Of a stretch of DNA of 30,587 nt, positions 7,905 through 14,926 are shown piece after piece (positions within the stretch are counted from its first letter, which is position 1; the number at the start of each line of letters is the position of its first letter). Position numbers and translations under genes: made by a program. The stretch comes from SIG480 sp045586595 (GTDB taxonomy: Bacteria; Bacillota; Clostridia; Oscillospirales; JAAYXM01), in assembly GCA_045586595.1 (NCBI GenBank), contig JAZNAQ010000008.1:1-30587 (forward strand), written 5' to 3'. A model generated the notes under the pieces. That model was given only the letters and a program-made list of their open reading frames with translations. It ran no database searches and was not told where the DNA came from.

Positions 7905-9780
7905 CACCTTCATTGTATAAGCTTTCCCATATAAGCATTTTTTCTTCAAGCTCGGCGTTGAGCGCAGTGTTTTCTTCATACAGCTTTGAGAGCGCCTCAA
8001 AGTCGCTTGCACAAAGCTCAATTTCAGCCTCAATCTCAGATATTCTCGTCTCAAGCTTTGAAATCTCACGCTCTATTTCGCGGATTTTTTTATCGTTAAT
8101 CTTTTTGTTTTGCTTGGGTGGGCTTTTGGGTTTTTCTGCCTTTTGGCGAGAGGCTTGAGGAACACTGTTCTGTTGCTCTGCCTGCTTTTCTCGCCTGTAT
8201 TCGTCATAGCTTCCTTTGAAATCGTAAATGTTGCCGTTACGAAGCTCCCATATCCTGTTTGCAAACCTGCTTATAAAAAAACGGTCGTGCGAGACGAAAA
8301 GCAGCGCTCCGTCATAAGACTGCACCGCATCTTCAATCCATTCGCGTGACGTTATGTCGAGGTGGTTTGTCGGCTCGTCCAGCATAAGAAAGTTTATGTC
8401 TGCCGCCATGAGCTCACAGAGCTTAAGTCGTGAACGCTCGCCTCCTGATAGAGTGCGAACACAGTCAAAAACCTCGTCGCCAAAGAAAAGAAATGATGCA
8501 AGTCGGTTTCGCGCTGTTTGCGTTGAGATGTTGAGGTCGTATAGCATTGTGTCGAGAATAGAACGGCTCTCGTCTGTAAACTGTATGACCTGCGGCAGCA
8601 TGGCCGGCTTAATTGACGGGTTGTATGTGACACTTCCGCGGTCGGGCGGGGAGTTTCTTGAGATTATGTCAAGAAGAGTTGTTTTGCCGCTTCCGTTGTC
8701 GCCGATAAGAGCAATCCTGTCGCCGTTTTCTATTGTCAGATTTATGTCGCAAAACAGCGTTTTCTCGCCGTACGCCTTGTCTATGCCTGTCAGTTTTAAG
8801 ACATTATCGCCCCAGAAGCCGGCAGAGCGAAACTCGGCATTGAGAGTTGAGCGTATTTCTTTCGGCTTTTCTGTTTTCCTCATACGTTCTATGCGCTTTT
8901 CCATAGCAAACGCGCGCACCTGAAGCTTTTTGTTGCCGAGGCCCCAGCCGTGCATGCGCTCTGCGGTAAATTCAAGGCGCTTTATCTCTGCCTGTTCTGC
9001 TTTGTATCGCTTTAGCTGTTCCTCGTATCGTGCCTCGCGCTCTTTTACATAAAAGCTGTAGTTTCCGGGGTAGAACTCTGCCGTGCCGTCAGAAAGCTCA
9101 ATTATGCGGGTGATGCACTTGTCTATAAAATATCTGTCGTGTGAGATTATGAAAACAGTGCCGTCAAAGCGCGGCAGATATTCCTCAAGCCACTCTACCG
9201 CGTCTATATCGAGGTGGTTTGTCGGCTCGTCGAGAAGGAGAATATCCGGGTTTTGCAGAAGCGCACACGCTATAACTATGCGCGTCTTTTCACCGCCCGA
9301 GAGTGTGTCGAAAATGCGCTGTCGCATCTCCTGCGGAATACCGAGGCCGTTACAGGTTTTGTTTATTTCGGTCTCGACGTCATAGCCGCCCATATGCTCA
9401 AACTTTGCACTCAGCTTGTCATACCGTGCAAGAACATCAGCATCGGAATATATCTCCATCATTTTCTCAAGGCTGCGAAGCTCTGAGGATATTTTATCAA
9501 GCCGCGAAAATGCGCTGTTTAAAACATCGTTTACCGTATAACCGGAGGGGTAGTCGGGTATCTGTGAAACCACGGCAATCGTGCGGTCGGACGGGATGAG
9601 AACTTCTCCTGAGTCGTAGTCACACTCGCCGGAGAGGATTTTAAACAACGTTGTCTTTCCGCTTCCGTTATCGCCGAGAAGCCCGACACGCTCGCCACGC
9701 TCTATGTTAAAAGTAAGGTCACGAAGCACGTGATGCTCTCCGAAAAATTTATTCAGTTTTGAAACTGAAATATCAATCAT
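7900..9780 (-). CDS. ABC-F family ATPase
   Basis: 626 residues with two ABC ATPase domains in one chain and no membrane segments, the ABC-F layout. These proteins act at the ribosome as translation factors or antibiotic-protection proteins. First domain: Walker A GDNGSGKTT at residues 36-44, signature LSGGEKTR near 158, Walker B DILLLDEPTNHLD. An interdomain linker rich in charged residues follows (about 230-310). Second domain: another GDNGSGKTT near 357, LSGGERSR near 445, and INFLMLDEPTNHLD. A C-terminal charged coiled coil occupies about 540-620. The build resembles the YdiF/Uup-type housekeeping branch more than known resistance branches, but I cannot assign it by motif alone. Its start overlaps the upstream unknown gene by 8 bases. 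Confidence 0.92.
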   Translation of the reverse strand: MIDISVSKLNKFFGEHHVLRDLTFNIERGERVGLLGDNGSGKTTLFKILSGECDYDSGEVLIPSDRTIAVVSQIPDYPSGYTVNDVLNSAFSRLDKISSELRSLEKMMEIYSDADVLARYDKLSAKFEHMGGYDVETEINKTCNGLGIPQEMRQRIFDTLSGGEKTRIVIACALLQNPDILLLDEPTNHLDIDAVEWLEEYLPRFDGTVFIISHDRYFIDKCITRIIELSDGTAEFYPGNYSFYVKEREARYEEQLKRYKAEQAEIKRLEFTAERMHGWGLGNKKLQVRAFAMEKRIERMRKTEKPKEIRSTLNAEFRSAGFWGDNVLKLTGIDKAYGEKTLFCDINLTIENGDRIALIGDNGSGKTTLLDIISRNSPPDRGSVTYNPSIKPAMLPQVIQFTDESRSILDTMLYDLNISTQTARNRLASFLFFGDEVFDCVRTLSGGERSRLKLCELMAADINFLMLDEPTNHLDITSREWIEDAVQSYDGALLFVSHDRFFISRFANRIWELRNGNIYDFKGSYDEYRREKQAEQQNSVPQASRQKAEKPKSPPKQNKKINDKKIREIEREISKLETRISEIEAEIELCASDFEALSKLYEENTALNAELEEKMLIWESLYNEGV

Positions 9781-10573
9781 TTGAAGCTACCTTTTCTCTC
9801 TTTATGGGCTTTGCCGAAATTATGCCGTTGACAACGGCAATCATGCCGCCCTCACAAAGCCTCGGGAGATTTTTTGTTTCGTATTGGTTCTGGCTTACGG
9901 CAATGTCAAGGTTGCCGAACTGTGTATTGAGAACGAGGTGGAGAAACTCACCGACAGGTGTTTTGTCTGCAATCATAAAGCGAACATCACCTGTTACAAT
10001 CTCTGCCGCCACGCGAGTCATGAGAATGTCTGTCGGCGCGCTCTCGTCATCTGCCGCGAGCATACGCATATACATTCCGACGGGCGCAAGTGCACCGAGC
10101 GCTGTGGTTTCGTCAGAGAGTGCCTTTCTCATATCAAGCTCGTTTTCAAAAAATGCGATTGAGTGGGGAATCATTGACACCTGAAATTCATACTCGTGCA
10201 TGGGTGCAAAATCAGAAATTGCAAATGCTCCCATTACTCTTGCACATATAGTCTGCTCAGAGTCAGGGCTTTTGAGCAGAGCTTTAAAATCAAGCATGTC
10301 GTCGCGCTCTGCCGTCAGCTCGCGCGAAAGCTCAAGCCGCCAAACTGTTGAGCCGTTAAAGTGCGGGTCGATGTTTAAAAGCGAGACGCTCTTGCTCTCG
10401 TGGTCAAGCGAAACGCGCTCCCAAATCTCGGCACCGCTCTTGTCGCTCCAGCAAGCGTACGCGCCGTTGTCAACAGGCAGAATGCTCCCTGAGTTAAGAA
10501 CAAAGTCTGCGAGACGGTAAGCATCCTCCTCGCCGGTTATATTAAAACCTATGTTTTCAAATACCGTTGCCAT
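9773..10573 (-). CDS. Conserved-looking protein of unknown function, coupled to ABC-F
   Basis: 266 residues, not recognised. It has no signal peptide or membrane segments and no cysteine cluster; acidic and of mixed alpha/beta appearance, probably cytosolic. A long central stretch (FEVQ-like strand segments around MHEYEFQVSMIPHSIAFFENELD) and an EIVTGDVRFMIADKTPVGEFLHLVLNTQFG region look like a structured domain. The coding region is well supported: GGAGG precedes the ATG at the right distance, a promoter lies just upstream, and its stop overlaps the ABC-F start by 8 bases. The tight coupling suggests that it is co-produced with the ABC-F protein, but no function follows from this. Confidence 0.8.
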   Translation of the reverse strand: MATVFENIGFNITGEEDAYRLADFVLNSGSILPVDNGAYACWSDKSGAEIWERVSLDHESKSVSLLNIDPHFNGSTVWRLELSRELTAERDDMLDFKALLKSPDSEQTICARVMGAFAISDFAPMHEYEFQVSMIPHSIAFFENELDMRKALSDETTALGALAPVGMYMRMLAADDESAPTDILMTRVAAEIVTGDVRFMIADKTPVGEFLHLVLNTQFGNLDIAVSQNQYETKNLPRLCEGGMIAVVNGIISAKPIKREKVASND

Positions 10574-10607
10574 AAGTAATATCCTCCGAATGTTATTAAC
10601 AGAGGAT

Positions 10608-10636
10608 ATTTTACCATATATATCAGAAAATTTCCA
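10608..10636 (-). promoter_or_regulatory. Candidate promoter of the unknown gene and ABC-F
   Basis: Minus strand: TGGAAA (10631-10636), 17-nt spacer, TAAAAT (10608-10613), in the 68-base gap after the amidase stop. Each hexamer matches the sigma-A consensus in four or five positions. Confidence 0.5.
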
Positions 10637-10641
10637 GCTAT

Positions 10642-11214
10642 TTATACAGCAGCAAGCCCGAAATAGTTTAAAAGCCCCTGATATATTGCGTATGCGAAGC
10701 TATATTGGTCGTCAAGAAGTTTCTCTGCATCATCTTCATTTGTAATATAAGCAAGCTCTAAAAGAACTGCCGGCATAGATGTGCGGCGCAATACATACAA
10801 CGAAGGGCGAACAAAAACACCGTTGTTTTTTGTTCCGAGCCTTGCTGTTATGGAGCTTAAAAGTGATTCCGCAAGCCACTGCGCCTGGCCGCCAGCGCTG
10901 TATATATACATCTCCGTTCCGTTGACATTTGGGTTTGTGTTTGCATTTGTGTGTATGCTTAAAAAGTAGTCGGCAGGCCATGCGTTTGCGGCATTAACGC
11001 GCGCGGCAAGGCTTGTTGCGTTTGTTGTACCGAGAACGGTGTCTGATGTCGGTCGTGAGACACGCGCCTCAAAGCGTGGGTCCTGTTCAAGTATGTCTCG
11101 AAGATAAATTCCTACATTATAAGTAATGTCCTGTTCTCTGAGCCCATTTCCCTCTGCACCTGCGTTTACACCCTGCGGGTTGTGCCCCTGGTCGATAAAA
11201 ATTTTTATAGCCAT
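10642..11214 (-). CDS. N-acetylmuramoyl-L-alanine amidase (Amidase_3), no signal peptide
   Basis: 190 residues, a stand-alone zinc amidase domain that cleaves the bond between N-acetylmuramic acid and L-alanine in peptidoglycan. Zinc ligands and catalytic residues are visible: H11 (DQGHNPQG), E27 (GLREQD), H88 (SIHTNAN) and the catalytic E153 (LLELAYITN). The protein begins directly with the catalytic domain, with no signal peptide, transmembrane segment or cell-wall-binding repeat. It is therefore either cytosolic, released by lysis or a holin (endolysin-like), or secreted by another route. GGAGG lies six bases before the ATG. Flanked by housekeeping genes and tRNAs, not by phage genes. A role in spore cortex or mother-cell lysis is possible but unproven. 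Confidence 0.92.
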   Translation of the reverse strand: MAIKIFIDQGHNPQGVNAGAEGNGLREQDITYNVGIYLRDILEQDPRFEARVSRPTSDTVLGTTNATSLAARVNAANAWPADYFLSIHTNANTNPNVNGTEMYIYSAGGQAQWLAESLLSSITARLGTKNNGVFVRPSLYVLRRTSMPAVLLELAYITNEDDAEKLLDDQYSFAYAIYQGLLNYFGLAAV

Positions 11215-11310
11215 ATCAATACCTCCGTTTTTTGCCTTTACTGCACTATACGAAAGGAAAATATGAATGTTTCTTTGAAACTTATATTACGGACATGCAC
11301 ATATGATATA

Positions 11311-11343
11311 AAAGAAAAAAAGCACTTGCAAGAAGCAAGTGCT
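11311..11343 (-). terminator. Terminator of the tRNA-Asp/tRNA-Thr operon
   Basis: AGCACTTGC / GCAAGTGCT form a perfect 9-bp stem (extendable by A-T pairs) around a 5-nt loop, followed on the minus strand by six T, C and three T. It begins four bases after the CCA end of the tRNA-Thr gene. Confidence 0.9.
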
Positions 11344-11346
11344 TTT

Positions 11347-11422
<76 letters not shown>

Positions 11423-11428
11423 GTGTTA

Positions 11429-11505
11429 TGGCGACCCGGATGGGGCTCGAACCCACGACCTCTAGCGTGACAGGCTAGCGTTCTAACCAACTGAACTACC
11501 GGGCC
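11429..11505 (-). tRNA. tRNA-Asp (GTC)
   Basis: 77 bases including an encoded CCA. The acceptor stem GGCCCGG pairs with CCGGGTC (one G-U) and the discriminator base is G, as expected for Asp. The anticodon stem CTAGC/GCTAG closes the loop CTGTCAC with anticodon GTC. The T arm is GTGGGTTCGAGCCCCAT. First gene of the tRNA pair. Confidence 0.97.
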
Positions 11506-11523
11506 ATAACGCAATACCTAATT

Positions 11524-11552
11524 ATTATACAGTTAATTTGGCTCTATGTCAA
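11524..11552 (-). promoter_or_regulatory. Perfect-consensus promoter of the tRNA pair
   Basis: Minus strand: TTGACA (11547-11552), a 17-nt spacer, TATAAT (11524-11529). Both hexamers and the spacing are exact sigma-A consensus, placing the start about 12 bases before the mature 5' end of tRNA-Asp. Confidence 0.93.
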
Positions 11553-11569
11553 GTAAAACAGCAAAATTT

Positions 11570-11953
11570 TTATTTGATTGGTATGGAGTTTACAGGCATA
11601 AGTTCATGCAGTTTAAACACCTTATATTTAAGGTCTCCATCTGCGAGGATTATGTCAATATAGGGCGCAAACTCAAGGAGGGTTTGGAGACAAATTCCAC
11701 AGGGGGATGTGAATTTTTCGCCGGCATATACGGCGATTGCAGAAAAGGAATGCTCGCCCTCAGAAATTGCTTTTGTTACAGCACACCGTTCTGCACATAT
11801 GGTTGCGCCGAATGACAGATTTTCTACATTACAGCCTGTAAACACTTTGCCTGATGCGGAGAGAAGCGCCGCACCTACACGGAAGCCGGAATAAGGAGCA
11901 TATGCGTTTTCTCGTGCCTTTTTTGCGCACTCTAAAAGCTCATTAAACTTCAT
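11570..11953 (-). CDS. cdd: Cytidine deaminase
   Basis: 127 residues, the homotetrameric zinc cytidine deaminase (T-CDA) that converts cytidine and deoxycytidine to uridine and deoxyuridine in pyrimidine salvage. Zinc ligands C53 (in TICAERC, with catalytic E55), C85 and C88 (SPCGIC) are present; FRVGAALL and GCNVENLSFG are the substrate-binding blocks. The ATG at 11953 is chosen because AAGGAG lies 8-9 bases upstream; an in-frame ATG further out would add 18 non-conserved residues. Length equals the family norm. It has a good promoter of its own and no clear terminator before the tRNA promoter. Confidence 0.95.
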   Translation of the reverse strand: MKFNELLECAKKARENAYAPYSGFRVGAALLSASGKVFTGCNVENLSFGATICAERCAVTKAISEGEHSFSAIAVYAGEKFTSPCGICLQTLLEFAPYIDIILADGDLKYKVFKLHELMPVNSIPIK

Positions 11954-11978
11954 AAATAATATCTCCTTTTTATAAAAA

Positions 11979-12007
11979 AGCATATCTCTTTTTTTGCTCT
12001 TTGTCAA
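11979..12007 (-). promoter_or_regulatory. Promoter of cdd
   Basis: Minus strand: TTGACA (12002-12007), a 17-nt spacer, TATGCT (11979-11984). The -35 is perfect. It overlaps the candidate sigma-E -35 of the divergent yunB gene, so the two promoters may interfere. Confidence 0.7.
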
Positions 12008-12034
12008 TATGTACAGGGTGATTTGGCATATACT
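12005..12034 (+). promoter_or_regulatory. Candidate sigma-E promoter of yunB
   Basis: CAATATG (12005-12011), 15 bases, CATATACT (12027-12034). This resembles the sporulation sigma-E pattern (kmATATT, about 14 bases, CATACAHT). The predicted start near 12041 fits a yunB start at the TTG at 12073, not at the upstream ATG. yunB belongs to the sigma-E regulon in B. subtilis. Confidence 0.4.
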
Positions 12035-12072
12035 TTTTTATCATGTTATTCTCGGATTTGGGGGTGAACGCT

Positions 12073-12723
12073 TTGCGCCTTGAAATTAAAAGACGTCCTC
12101 AGAAAAAATCAAAGAATAAGCAACGGGTGTTAGGTATTATTATACTTGTTGCAGGGGTGGCTGTAGGGGCTTTTTCTTTGTTTGGAGTGGGAAACTCAAC
12201 AATGCTTCGCGAGGTAGCGCAATCTGAGCTTGAGAGTATAGCTTTTGATATAGTGGGCAGAACTGTTGAGGAGGAGCTTGCGGCGAGCGGGGAGAATTAT
12301 GGCGACTTTGTCAGCGTAGAGCGGGATGCTTCCGGAAGAGTAAGTGCAATAACAACGAATATGCAACAGCTTAACTTATTAAAGCTTCGCATAGCCAATA
12401 AGCTCTCTGAGGAGATGTTTATCCGCACTGAAGATACCGTCACGATTCCGCTCGGAAACCTTACCGGCATTGATTTTCTTACGGGGTTTGGCCCTCGCAT
12501 GAAATTCAAGGTTTTATGGGTGTCAAGCGTTGACGGGGAGTTTTCAAACTCTTTTACGTCGGCAGGTATAAACCAGACACTTCACCGCATAATGCTTGAT
12601 TTTACAATAAATGTTGGTATGATGTTTGCGGGGCGTGAAATCGGAGTTGATGTGGGAACAAGTGTCTGTGTTGCCGAAACGGTCATTGTAGGAGAGATTC
12701 CGAAGTTTTTTTCTGATAAGTAA
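12073..12723 (+). CDS. yunB: Sporulation protein YunB
   Basis: 216 residues from the preferred TTG start. YunB is a mother-cell membrane protein needed for efficient sporulation in B. subtilis; its biochemical role is unknown. The N-terminus is strongly basic (RLEIKRRPQKKSKNKQR), followed by one transmembrane segment near residues 19-40 and a large extracytoplasmic part with the family features TVEEELAASG, IPLGNLTGIDFLTGFGPRM and the C-terminal GREIGVDVGTSVCVAETVIVG. I choose TTG at 12073 because GGGGGTG stands six bases before it; an in-frame ATG at 12043 has no ribosome binding site and would overlap the predicted promoter start. It is divergent from cdd. Confidence 0.88.
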   Translation: MRLEIKRRPQKKSKNKQRVLGIIILVAGVAVGAFSLFGVGNSTMLREVAQSELESIAFDIVGRTVEEELAASGENYGDFVSVERDASGRVSAITTNMQQLNLLKLRIANKLSEEMFIRTEDTVTIPLGNLTGIDFLTGFGPRMKFKVLWVSSVDGEFSNSFTSAGINQTLHRIMLDFTINVGMMFAGREIGVDVGTSVCVAETVIVGEIPKFFSDK

Positions 12724-12756
12724 TCGAAAACCCTTTTAAATTTACTGCATATTTGA

Positions 12757-12779
12757 TATACTAATATTGAATATATTAG
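12757..12779 (+). promoter_or_regulatory. Possible -10 and palindrome upstream of ligA
   Basis: TATACT (12757-12762) overlaps an inverted repeat CTAATAT-tgaat-ATATTAG (12761-12779) that ends at the ligA ribosome binding site (AGGATGG). A -35 at the right distance is poor (TTTTAA). It could be a promoter with an operator or merely AT-rich chance. Confidence 0.3.
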
Positions 12780-12793
12780 GATGGTTTTTTACA

Positions 12794-14785
12794 ATGGATA
12801 ATATCATAAAAGAATTATCGCAGTTAAAGAAAGAAATACAGGAGCATAACCGACGTTATTATGTGGAGGACTCGCCTTCGGTATCCGATTATGAGTATGA
12901 TATGCTCATGCGAAGGTTAAAAGAAATAGAAAAGGAGTACCCTGAGCTTATAACGCCTGATTCTCCCACACAGCGCGTAGGTGGGCAAGCGCTCTCTGCA
13001 TTTGAATCTGTGCAACATGAAATACCTATGGACAGCCTTCAGGATGTATTTTCTGAGGAAGAGCTCTGCGAGTTTGACAACCGTGTAAAGGCTCTCTTTC
13101 CTGATGCCGAATATGCAGTGGAGCTTAAGATAGACGGGTTATCTGTTGCCATTGAGTATGAAAACGGCACGCTTGTGCGCGGCGTTACACGCGGCGACGG
13201 GATAACAGGAGAGGACGTTACTTCTAACATAAAAACCATCAAGAGCCTTCCTCTCTCGCTTGAGGGCGCGCCGAGAAGGCTTATTATCCGCGGTGAGGTG
13301 TTTATGCCGCGCGATACATTTTACCGCCTTAATGAAGAACGCGAGGCTCGCGGAGAGAGCCTTTTTGCGAACCCGCGAAACGCGGCTGCAGGCTCTTTGC
13401 GCCAGCTCGACCCACAGATTGCTGCCGAGCGCGGCCTTGATATAATAATATTTAATATTCAGCTCGCCGAAGGGGTTCGGTTTGAAACTCATGCTGAGTC
13501 GCTTGACTACCTGAAGAAACTTGGGTTCAGAGTAAGCCCGTATTATAACACATTCAAGACCGAAAAAGAGGCGTTTGCCGAGGTTACAAGGCTTGGGGAA
13601 TTGAGGGACGAGCTTCCGTTCCAGATAGACGGGGCTGTTCTTAAGGTCAACAGGCTTGATATGAGGGTAGAACTCGGCTCGACGGCGAAGTTCCCTAAAT
13701 GGGCCGCGGCATATAAATATCCACCCGAGCAGAAGACCACAGAGCTTCTTGATATTGTGCTTCAGGTAGGGCGTACGGGTGTTCTCACACCAAACGCAGT
13801 GCTTTCGCCTGTTCATATAGCGGGTGTTACGGTGAGCCGTGCAACGCTTCACAATAAAGATTTTATCGCAGAGCGCGATATTATGATAGGCGATACGGTT
13901 ATTGTGCAGAAGGCGGGGGATATTATCCCTGAAATTGTAGGCGTTATAAAAGAAAAACGCCCGGATGATGCTGTGAAGTTTGAAATGCCTGAGGTTTGCC
14001 CTGTCTGTGGAGCTCCGGTATTCTCAGATGACGGTGAGGCTGCAGTGAGGTGCGTTAATGCTGAGTGCCCTGCACAGCGTATAAGGAATATAATTCACTT
14101 CGCCTCCCGTGATGCCATGGATATAGATGGCCTTGGCCCGGCGGTAGTCGAACAGCTTGTTGATAACGCTCTGATCCGTGATGCTGCGGATTTGTATACG
14201 TTAGAGGCAGAACAGATTGCAGGTATAGAGCGTATGGGTGAAAAGTCTGCGAGAAACCTTATAAACGCTATTGAAAAGACAAAGACTAACGATCTTTCAC
14301 GCCTTATTTTTGCGCTCGGCATACGTCATGTAGGGCAGAAGGCGGGAAAGTCACTTGCTGAGCATTTTGAAACACTCGATGCACTTATGGCGGCAAGCGA
14401 GGAGAATATTAAAATGGTTTATGACGTGGGTGATGCTATGGCAAAGAGCATAACCCGCTGGTTTGCTATGGATGATTCGCGTCTGTTTATAGAAAAGCTA
14501 AAAACAGCTGGCGTAAATATGCAGTTTTTGGGCGAGAAACGTGGAAGTGCGTTTGCGGGTATGACGTTTGTTCTTACCGGCACGCTTACTAAATTCACAA
14601 GAAGTGAGGCTGAGGAGAGGATTGAGCGCCTTGGCGGAAAAGCCTCTTCCTCGGTATCTAAAAAGACATCATATCTTGTTGCGGGTGAGAACGCAGGCTC
14701 AAAGCTCACAAAGGCAAATGCGCTGGGTGTGCCGGTGCTTACTGAGGACGAGTTTCTTAAAATGTTGGAGGATGCTGATGCATAG
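12794..14785 (+). CDS. ligA: NAD-dependent DNA ligase
   Basis: 663 residues, full length (family about 670). LigA seals nicks using NAD+. Order: Ia domain (HNRRYYVEDSPSVSDYEYD near residues 17-36), adenylation domain with the lysine nucleophile in VELKIDG at about K112, OB fold, four-cysteine zinc finger (CPVCGAPV ... CVNAECPAQ near 395-425), helix-hairpin-helix region (GIERMGEKSARNL, then LGIRHVGQKAGKSLAEHF), and a C-terminal BRCT domain (about 585-660; FAGMTFVLTGTL, GGKASSSVSKKTSYLVAGENAGSKLTKA). The ATG at 12794 is preferred to one 27 bases upstream because AGGATGG precedes it. The following gatC start overlaps its last codons. Confidence 0.97.
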   Translation: MDNIIKELSQLKKEIQEHNRRYYVEDSPSVSDYEYDMLMRRLKEIEKEYPELITPDSPTQRVGGQALSAFESVQHEIPMDSLQDVFSEEELCEFDNRVKALFPDAEYAVELKIDGLSVAIEYENGTLVRGVTRGDGITGEDVTSNIKTIKSLPLSLEGAPRRLIIRGEVFMPRDTFYRLNEEREARGESLFANPRNAAAGSLRQLDPQIAAERGLDIIIFNIQLAEGVRFETHAESLDYLKKLGFRVSPYYNTFKTEKEAFAEVTRLGELRDELPFQIDGAVLKVNRLDMRVELGSTAKFPKWAAAYKYPPEQKTTELLDIVLQVGRTGVLTPNAVLSPVHIAGVTVSRATLHNKDFIAERDIMIGDTVIVQKAGDIIPEIVGVIKEKRPDDAVKFEMPEVCPVCGAPVFSDDGEAAVRCVNAECPAQRIRNIIHFASRDAMDIDGLGPAVVEQLVDNALIRDAADLYTLEAEQIAGIERMGEKSARNLINAIEKTKTNDLSRLIFALGIRHVGQKAGKSLAEHFETLDALMAASEENIKMVYDVGDAMAKSITRWFAMDDSRLFIEKLKTAGVNMQFLGEKRGSAFAGMTFVLTGTLTKFTRSEAEERIERLGGKASSSVSKKTSYLVAGENAGSKLTKANALGVPVLTEDEFLKMLEDADA

Positions 14786-14924
14786 TGAAGACGTTTTTCT
14801 AAAAATAGAATTCGAACAACTGCGTGAGGATGCGCCAAAAGACGTAAATACGGATGCCTTTTGGGATAATGTTCCCTTGCGTGACGGTGATTATATTATC
14901 ACAACACGGGTTGAGGGTGTGTAG
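14778..14924 (+). CDS. gatC: Very short GatC-like subunit of the tRNA amidotransferase
   Basis: 48 residues. Normal GatC has about 95 residues and wraps around the GatA-GatB interface, assisting assembly of the Asp-tRNA(Asn)/Glu-tRNA(Gln) amidotransferase. This ORF matches only the C-terminal half: LRED, then a helix ending N-x-P (DNVP), then DGDY and a short basic-hydrophobic tail ending RVEG, parallel to the family's F/LRED ... NAP ... DGYFxVPKVxE. The N-terminal helices are missing. The gene looks real: GGAGG is six bases before the ATG, which lies inside the last codons of ligA, and its stop is two bases before gatA. No frameshifted N-terminal half is visible upstream, where ligA occupies the sequence. 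A degenerate remnant is the alternative. Confidence 0.65.
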   Translation: MHSEDVFLKIEFEQLREDAPKDVNTDAFWDNVPLRDGDYIITTRVEGV

Positions 14925-14926
14925 TT

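Noticed and set aside
11240..11310. Promoter for the amidase gene
   Set aside because: TATAGT is present at a plausible place, but no acceptable -35 is found 16-18 bases upstream and sigma-G/F patterns do not fit well.
13139..13852. 237-aa minus-strand ORF inside ligA
   Set aside because: Antisense to a conserved adenylation domain, no ribosome binding site, no motifs.
14568..14777. N-terminal extension of the short GatC in its reading frame
   Set aside because: The extension overlaps the ligA BRCT domain, shows no GatC N-terminal helix pattern, and the internal ATG has a good GGAGG.
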